Shown here: in pieces, positions 5,183 through 9,151 of the stretch
How the letters are laid out: every line of letters begins with the position of its first letter
Numbering within the stretch: the stretch's first letter is position 1
From: Gammaproteobacteria bacterium
GTDB lineage: Bacteria > Pseudomonadota > Gammaproteobacteria > Nitrococcales > Nitrococcaceae
NCBI GenBank assembly: GCA_018334525.1
Contig: JAGXLT010000023.1
Span: forward strand, 1 to 9,151
Direction of reading: 5' to 3'
DNA: 9,151 nucleotides
Notes under the pieces: model-generated
Databases searched by the model: none
Told to the model about the DNA's origin: nothing
Seen by the model: only the letters and a program-made list of their open reading frames with translations
Position numbers and translations under genes: made by a program

Positions 5183-8100
5183 ATGGAGCTGGTTTCACTC
5201 ACCGTTAAGAGCCTGCCTGGCATCGCTCAACCCATCGAGCAGGATTTTGCGCCGGGAGCCAATTTTGTCATCGGCCCGAATGCGATTGGAAAAAGCAGCC
5301 TTGCCCGAGCGCTATTTTTCTTACTCGGTGAAAAGCAGGCCGGCGACCCACCTGGACTGGTGTTAGAAGCGCGTTTTCGCGATGGCGATCAGGAATGGTT
5401 TGTTGAGCGTAACGCCAACAGCATTCAGTGGTATCTCGATGGAATGGTTGTCGAGCGACCCGCCCTGCCGACCCAAGAGGCGCTGCGCTGCTACTGGCTA
5501 ACTGCCGAGAGCCTTTTACCACCGCGCGATGCCGACCATAACGCGCTGCACCAGCGCTTTCGCGAAGCGCTGGCCGGCGGCATCAATCTTGCGCAAGTCA
5601 AACAGGAATCCGCGTTAGAAGACATCTCTTTCCCGAGAAGCGAATTCACGCGCTACAAAGAAGCGCAGGAAGCTCGCAAAGACCTGGAAAGGCGTTATCA
5701 GAATTTACAAGCGGAACGCGAGCGGCTCCCCGAACTTGAGGCTGAGTTGAGCAAAGCCGCTAACGCAGCTATTCAGGTCGAGCAATTAAAGAAATCACTA
5801 TCTCTATTGCAGGCTCGACGTGAGCGGCTCAAGCAGCAGGAAATTGTTGACGGATTTGATCCCCACTTAGAAAAACTACGCGGCGATGAACCGGCACAGG
5901 CGCAACAGCTGATTGAAAACGGTCGAAAAATCGATCAAAAACTGGCCAGCCTGAAGCAAGAGCAAAAAGCCGTTACAACGACCCTTTCCCAAACCGGTCT
6001 TATGCAGGCACAACCCGAATCAGCCGAGCTTGAGACCTGGCAACAGTCGCTGCGGGAAATGCAGACTCACCGGCATACACTTGAGTCTGCACAGCAAAGA
6101 CTGAACTCAGCGCGCCTCCACGTTGAGCACCTGCGGACACAGCTGGGTGCCGATACAACCGAAGGCGCGCCCATTATCTCTGCGGCGTTCATCAGCCAAC
6201 TGGAAAACACGCTGGCTCAGGAAGCGAAAACGGCTGAGCCTGTGCACGCGTCACGGCGCTGGATGTATGGACTCATCGGCTTTGGCGGCAGCGTCAGTCT
6301 TCTACTTGGCATTTGGCTGACCAACATCCTGATGCTACTAGCTGGCACGGCAACGCTTGTCGGGCTTGGCGGGCTGCGCTTACTGCGCAGCACCGTCAGC
6401 CAAAAGGCGCCTCAGCCCGGCGCGACCATTGATGATTTACTAAAAACTCATCACCTCGACCAAGCGCCTTATCAGGATATGGGCATCGTGCGCTGGCTTG
6501 ATCTGGCAAGACAACTGGATACGGCAGAAAAACAGGCCAGCGAGGCACACGCAGATTGCATTGCTGCCGAAGCAAAAATTAGTGAACTGAACACGGCGCT
6601 GCAGAATTTTTTATTGCAGTGGCAGACAGAGCCGTCAGGCAAAGACGAGACGGCCCTCGAGGCCGCGTTAGCCTCGCTGATCTCTCGCACTAACGAAGCA
6701 AAGACGCAATTAAACACACTCACTCAAATTCAAGCACGAATTGAGGATGCTCAAAGCGAAGCTGAAGCGCAGCAGGCTGCGGAAGCACAGTGGGAAGCAC
6801 TGACCCGGCTTGATCCGCATGCCAACGCGCAAATTCAGGCGCTGCATGAGACGCACCAAAGCTACAAGGCTGCACTGGCTCACCTGCGCGATTGTGAAGT
6901 CACCGAAAATGAGCGTCGCCGAGAGCTGAGCGATCAAGCGGCGCTGCTTTCGCTGGTCGCAGCAGACAATCAAGCGGCACTTGAGACTGAGCTTGCCAAT
7001 CAAATCAGGCTAAGCGAATCTGTTGAGACGCTGCAGACCCAATACAGCGACCTGCGCGCTGCAATTAACCAGGCACTGGAATCCAACGCATTAACCGAGG
7101 CCATTGCCGAAGAGACTGCAAGCAAGGAAAACCTTGCGGATATTCAATCTCAACACCGAATGATTAAGGCAGGCCAATGGTTGCTGGATACGGTAGAAAA
7201 AAGCTATCAGCAGGCGCATGAACCGGCATTAGCGAAAGCCGCCAAAGCTCGGTTTGAAGCGTTTACGCATGGCAATTGGTCGCTTGCTTTCAATCAGGAA
7301 CAAGAGGTGGTTGCCAAAGATTTGATCAGCAACAAACAGCGCACACTCGATGCCCTTTCCTCAGCAACACGTATGCAGCTACTCCTGGCGGCACGCATTG
7401 CCTGGGCACAGGATCAGGAACGGCTGACCCGGCCTTTACCGTTTATTTTGGATGAGGCGTTAGGAAATAGTGACCCGCAACGCTTTACCGCCGCCGTGCA
7501 AAGTCTGGAGCAGCTGATAAACGCGGAGCATCGCCAAATCATTTACCTGAGCGCACGACCTGAGGATCTGAGCTTATGGAAAGCCAGCGCAGAATCAGCA
7601 TTGCATACTATTGACCTGGGCGCTGAGCGCCGTGCCAGCGCCCAACCTGAATCTTACGCGGTACCTGAGCCGGCAATCACAGTACCGGCACCAGAAAATG
7701 ATTCACCGGCGGAATATGCCCAACGGCTTGGTGTACCCGGCATTCAAACCGATGGTAACCCAAGCCGTATCCACCTATTCCATTTGCTGCGTGATGATCT
7801 GCCCACGTTGTATCAGGTCATGAACGACTGGTCCCTACAGTATTGGGGGCCTGCAGAACATTGGATTGAACTGCGCCAAACGGCAACCTCCGAGCCCCTG
7901 CCCGCATGGGCTGAAACTCTGCAACGCCGTGGTGAAATTGCCAAACGCTGGCAAAAACTGGCACACCAGGGGCGGGGCAAGCCCGTTAATCAGGCAGTGC
8001 TTGAAAACTGCGAGGCCGTAAGCTCAACCATGTTGCCTCGCGTTACCAAGGTTGCTGAAGACTGCCATGGCAACGCCACGCAACTGATTGAAAATCTCAA

Positions 8101-8326
8101 CAACAAAGCGGTGGCAGGCTTTCGCCAAGACAAAATCAAACACTTAGAACAAGAGCTCATTCAAAACGGGCATTTAGACCCGAACCCTACCCTTGAAGAT
8201 GAATCCATTATTCAGGAGCTGCTGGCAACCTTAGGCCATCGACTGCCAGCAGAGGAAGTTCAAAACGTAACTCGCTGGCTTAACGCGGCGCGAATTTCTC
8301 AGGCCTCAGCACCTCGACCGGGCTAA
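5183..8326 (+). CDS. Rad50/SbcC/YhaN-like AAA ATPase with coiled coil, membrane hairpin and C-terminal extension
   Basis: This is a 1047-residue SMC-like ATPase, the partner of the upstream nuclease. Walker A is GPNAIGKS (31-38), the signature is LSSATRMQL (725-733, like the YhaN LSxGTxxQL) and Walker B is FILDE (754-758), with D-loop NSDP (762-765). Heptad-like Glu/Gln/Lys/Ala-rich coiled coil fills about 150-345 and 435-700. At the hinge side, 360-379 and 382-401 are two hydrophobic helices joined by a tight turn and flanked by Arg. There is no CxxC zinc hook. The ATPase core ends near 813. A Pro/Glu-rich linker leads to about 210 more residues that I do not recognise. Total length equals that of E. 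coli SbcC only by coincidence, because there Walker B sits near the C-terminus. The role is probably DNA-end processing or sensing, perhaps at the membrane. The 3' end overlaps sbtB. Confidence 0.85.
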   Translation: MELVSLTVKSLPGIAQPIEQDFAPGANFVIGPNAIGKSSLARALFFLLGEKQAGDPPGLVLEARFRDGDQEWFVERNANSIQWYLDGMVVERPALPTQEALRCYWLTAESLLPPRDADHNALHQRFREALAGGINLAQVKQESALEDISFPRSEFTRYKEAQEARKDLERRYQNLQAERERLPELEAELSKAANAAIQVEQLKKSLSLLQARRERLKQQEIVDGFDPHLEKLRGDEPAQAQQLIENGRKIDQKLASLKQEQKAVTTTLSQTGLMQAQPESAELETWQQSLREMQTHRHTLESAQQRLNSARLHVEHLRTQLGADTTEGAPIISAAFISQLENTLAQEAKTAEPVHASRRWMYGLIGFGGSVSLLLGIWLTNILMLLAGTATLVGLGGLRLLRSTVSQKAPQPGATIDDLLKTHHLDQAPYQDMGIVRWLDLARQLDTAEKQASEAHADCIAAEAKISELNTALQNFLLQWQTEPSGKDETALEAALASLISRTNEAKTQLNTLTQIQARIEDAQSEAEAQQAAEAQWEALTRLDPHANAQIQALHETHQSYKAALAHLRDCEVTENERRRELSDQAALLSLVAADNQAALETELANQIRLSESVETLQTQYSDLRAAINQALESNALTEAIAEETASKENLADIQSQHRMIKAGQWLLDTVEKSYQQAHEPALAKAAKARFEAFTHGNWSLAFNQEQEVVAKDLISNKQRTLDALSSATRMQLLLAARIAWAQDQERLTRPLPFILDEALGNSDPQRFTAAVQSLEQLINAEHRQIIYLSARPEDLSLWKASAESALHTIDLGAERRASAQPESYAVPEPAITVPAPENDSPAEYAQRLGVPGIQTDGNPSRIHLFHLLRDDLPTLYQVMNDWSLQYWGPAEHWIELRQTATSEPLPAWAETLQRRGEIAKRWQKLAHQGRGKPVNQAVLENCEAVSSTMLPRVTKVAEDCHGNATQLIENLNNKAVAGFRQDKIKHLEQELIQNGHLDPNPTLEDESIIQELLATLGHRLPAEEVQNVTRWLNAARISQASAPRPG

Positions 8327-8597
8327 GCGTTGCAATCATGGCGTAGTTCTCATAAAAGCGCTCACGCACATAGGTCAATGCTCGATTGGCCGTTGCCTCA
8401 TCACACACTACATCCACACGAATATTGCCGCTTTGATCCCACCCTGCGCTGCGCACACCACGATCTCCTTTGCCACGCACATCCATAATGGTGTACCCCG
8501 GCGCGCCGCATTGCTCTAATGCAGCAATTAGGCGGCTCTCCAGCGCTGTTTCTGTAATGATTGTTAGCAGTCGATAATCTGTTTTATTCAGGCTCAT
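8280..8597 (-). CDS. sbtB: SbtB-like PII-family signalling protein
   Basis: This 105-residue cytosolic protein should form a PII-type trimer that binds adenine nucleotides and docks on the neighbouring SbtA transporter to regulate bicarbonate uptake. The ferredoxin-like fold is visible as LLTIITE (10-16), a T-loop region GKGDRGVRSAGW (42-53) matching the GKGSRNVRS stretch of cyanobacterial SbtB, NIRVDVVCDEATANRAL (58-74), and FYENYAMIATLSPVEVLRPEKF (81-102). The C-terminal Cys-rich loop of some cyanobacterial SbtB proteins is absent. I chose Met at 8597 over an ATG at 8630, which lies inside sbtA. GGAGGG (8606-8611) sits 8 nt upstream of 8597, and the protein then starts like other family members. 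It is 5 nt downstream of sbtA and overlaps the opposing ATPase gene by 47 bp. Confidence 0.88.
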   Translation of the reverse strand: MSLNKTDYRLLTIITETALESRLIAALEQCGAPGYTIMDVRGKGDRGVRSAGWDQSGNIRVDVVCDEATANRALTYVRERFYENYAMIATLSPVEVLRPEKFAPR

Positions 8598-8602
8598 TAC
8601 TC

Positions 8603-9151
8603 TCACCCTCCGATTACGGCTGACCACCACTGTGCCATGGCAAGGTAAAGCGGGATACCAATCAATACATTAAATGGAAAGGTAATGCCCAGCGAGGCGG
8701 CCAAAGACAGCGTGGGGTTGGCTTCTGGCACAGATATTCGCATGGCCGCAGGTACGGCAATGTACGATGCACTGGCCGCCAATGTGGCCAGCAACATCAT
8801 GCCGCCCACCGAAAACCCGAGCAGCCCTCCAAGCATGGTCCCGATGACTGAGCCAAACAGCGGCATCAGCACACCAAATGCTGCCAAAAACAGCCCGTAG
8901 CGACGCAGCACACCCAAATGAGACGCCGTAATTAAGCCCATTTCAAGCAAAAACAGCGCCAAGACACCCTGAAACAAATCAAAAAACAACGGCTCAATGG
9001 GCTTAACCCCCTCCGGGCCAGCTGCCCAACCAATTAACAACCCACCCAGCAAAAGCACGATGCTCTTACCTAAAAACACTTCTCGCCCAAGCGCGCCCCA
9101 ATCTGTGCCGCGACTCAACCCCCGCGCAAAGAGGATTCCAACGATAATCGC
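8603..9151 (-). CDS. sbtA: SbtA-family sodium-dependent bicarbonate transporter, C-terminal part (runs off right edge)
   Basis: This is the C-terminal 182 residues of an inner-membrane permease. The frame is open to the window edge, so the start is outside, and the TTG at 9118 is only an internal codon. Hydrophobic segments include GKSIVLLLGGLLIGWAAG, LFQGVLALFLLEMGL, YGLFLAAFGVLMPLFGSVIG, LLATLAASASYIAVPAAMR and SLGITFPFNVLIGIPLYLAM. The ASASYIAVPAAMRISVPEANP region corresponds to the ASSSDISGPPTLRAGIPSANP stretch of cyanobacterial SbtA. Its wording, and that of FFDLFQGVLALFLLEMGL, fit what I recall of the proteobacterial DUF897 branch better. The last two codons, GGA GGG, form the ribosome-binding site of sbtB. 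sbtA-sbtB is one operon; its promoter is off-window. Confidence 0.9.
   Translation of the reverse strand, partial: AIIVGILFARGLSRGTDWGALGREVFLGKSIVLLLGGLLIGWAAGPEGVKPIEPLFFDLFQGVLALFLLEMGLITASHLGVLRRYGLFLAAFGVLMPLFGSVIGTMLGGLLGFSVGGMMLLATLAASASYIAVPAAMRISVPEANPTLSLAASLGITFPFNVLIGIPLYLAMAQWWSAVIGG
8606..8611 (-). promoter_or_regulatory. Ribosome-binding site of sbtB inside the sbtA 3' end
   Basis: GGAGGG on the minus strand is the pair of codons for the last two glycines of SbtA, directly before its TGA. It is placed 8 nt from the sbtB ATG at 8597. It decides the sbtB start and couples sbtB translation to ribosomes terminating on sbtA. Confidence 0.75.

Noticed and set aside
8598..8630. Upstream ATG at 8630 as the sbtB start (116 residues)
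   Set aside because: It would overlap sbtA, adds an Arg-rich leader atypical of PII proteins, and the ATG at 8597 has a GGAGGG site at ideal spacing.
1..9151. The window could be a circular molecule, with the left SbtA N-terminus and right SbtA C-terminus being one gene cut open
   Set aside because: The combined length and order would fit, and closure would give a neat lysR/sbtA-sbtB operon. But direct joining is out of frame, about 20 residues would be missing, the two halves look like different SbtA branches, and there is no replication gene. It is not fully excluded without flanking sequence.

Overview
The window looks like a piece of a gammaproteobacterial chromosome. Genes are tightly packed, base composition is mid-GC, the Tas-type reductase is co-linear with the E. 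coli protein, there are two LysR-type regulators, and the ABC-type ATPase belongs to the YhaN/SbcC superfamily. The exact genus cannot be read from the sequence. Nothing here marks a mobile element: there is no integrase, transposase, tRNA, rRNA or CRISPR array.

Left end (1-1405): the N-terminal 133 codons of an SbtA-family sodium/bicarbonate transporter run off the left edge on the minus strand. They diverge from an NhaR-like LysR regulator at 530-1405. The intergenic region holds a perfect palindrome, ATTGTTC-N9-GAACAAT. It contains a TATAAT box and overlaps the regulator's own start codon, so the regulator mRNA is probably leaderless and self-controlled.

Centre-left (1482-3864): a tas-like aldo-keto reductase with a good sigma70-like promoter ends 5 bp from a convergent LrhA-like LysR gene. 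Divergent from that regulator is a small, very basic 83-residue protein. It has an excellent Shine-Dalgarno sequence and a strong intrinsic terminator, and may be a diverged DUF1127 protein.

Centre-right (3905-8326): a two-gene operon encodes a Mre11/SbcD/YhaO-type metallophosphoesterase and a 1047-residue Rad50/SbcC/YhaN-type ATPase. The stop of the first gene abuts the start of the second. The ATPase has no CxxC zinc hook. It carries a two-helix membrane hairpin near the middle of its coiled coil and about 210 extra residues after the ATPase core. This pair is the least ordinary part of the window.

Right end (8280-9151): on the minus strand, the C-terminal 182 residues of a second SbtA-family transporter are followed after 5 nt by an SbtB-type PII protein. 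sbtB converges on and overlaps the ATPase gene by 47 bp. The two SbtA fragments appear to belong to different subfamilies. The locus therefore seems to hold two inorganic-carbon transporters, one next to a LysR regulator and one paired with a PII-like regulator, flanking an unrelated DNA-processing operon.
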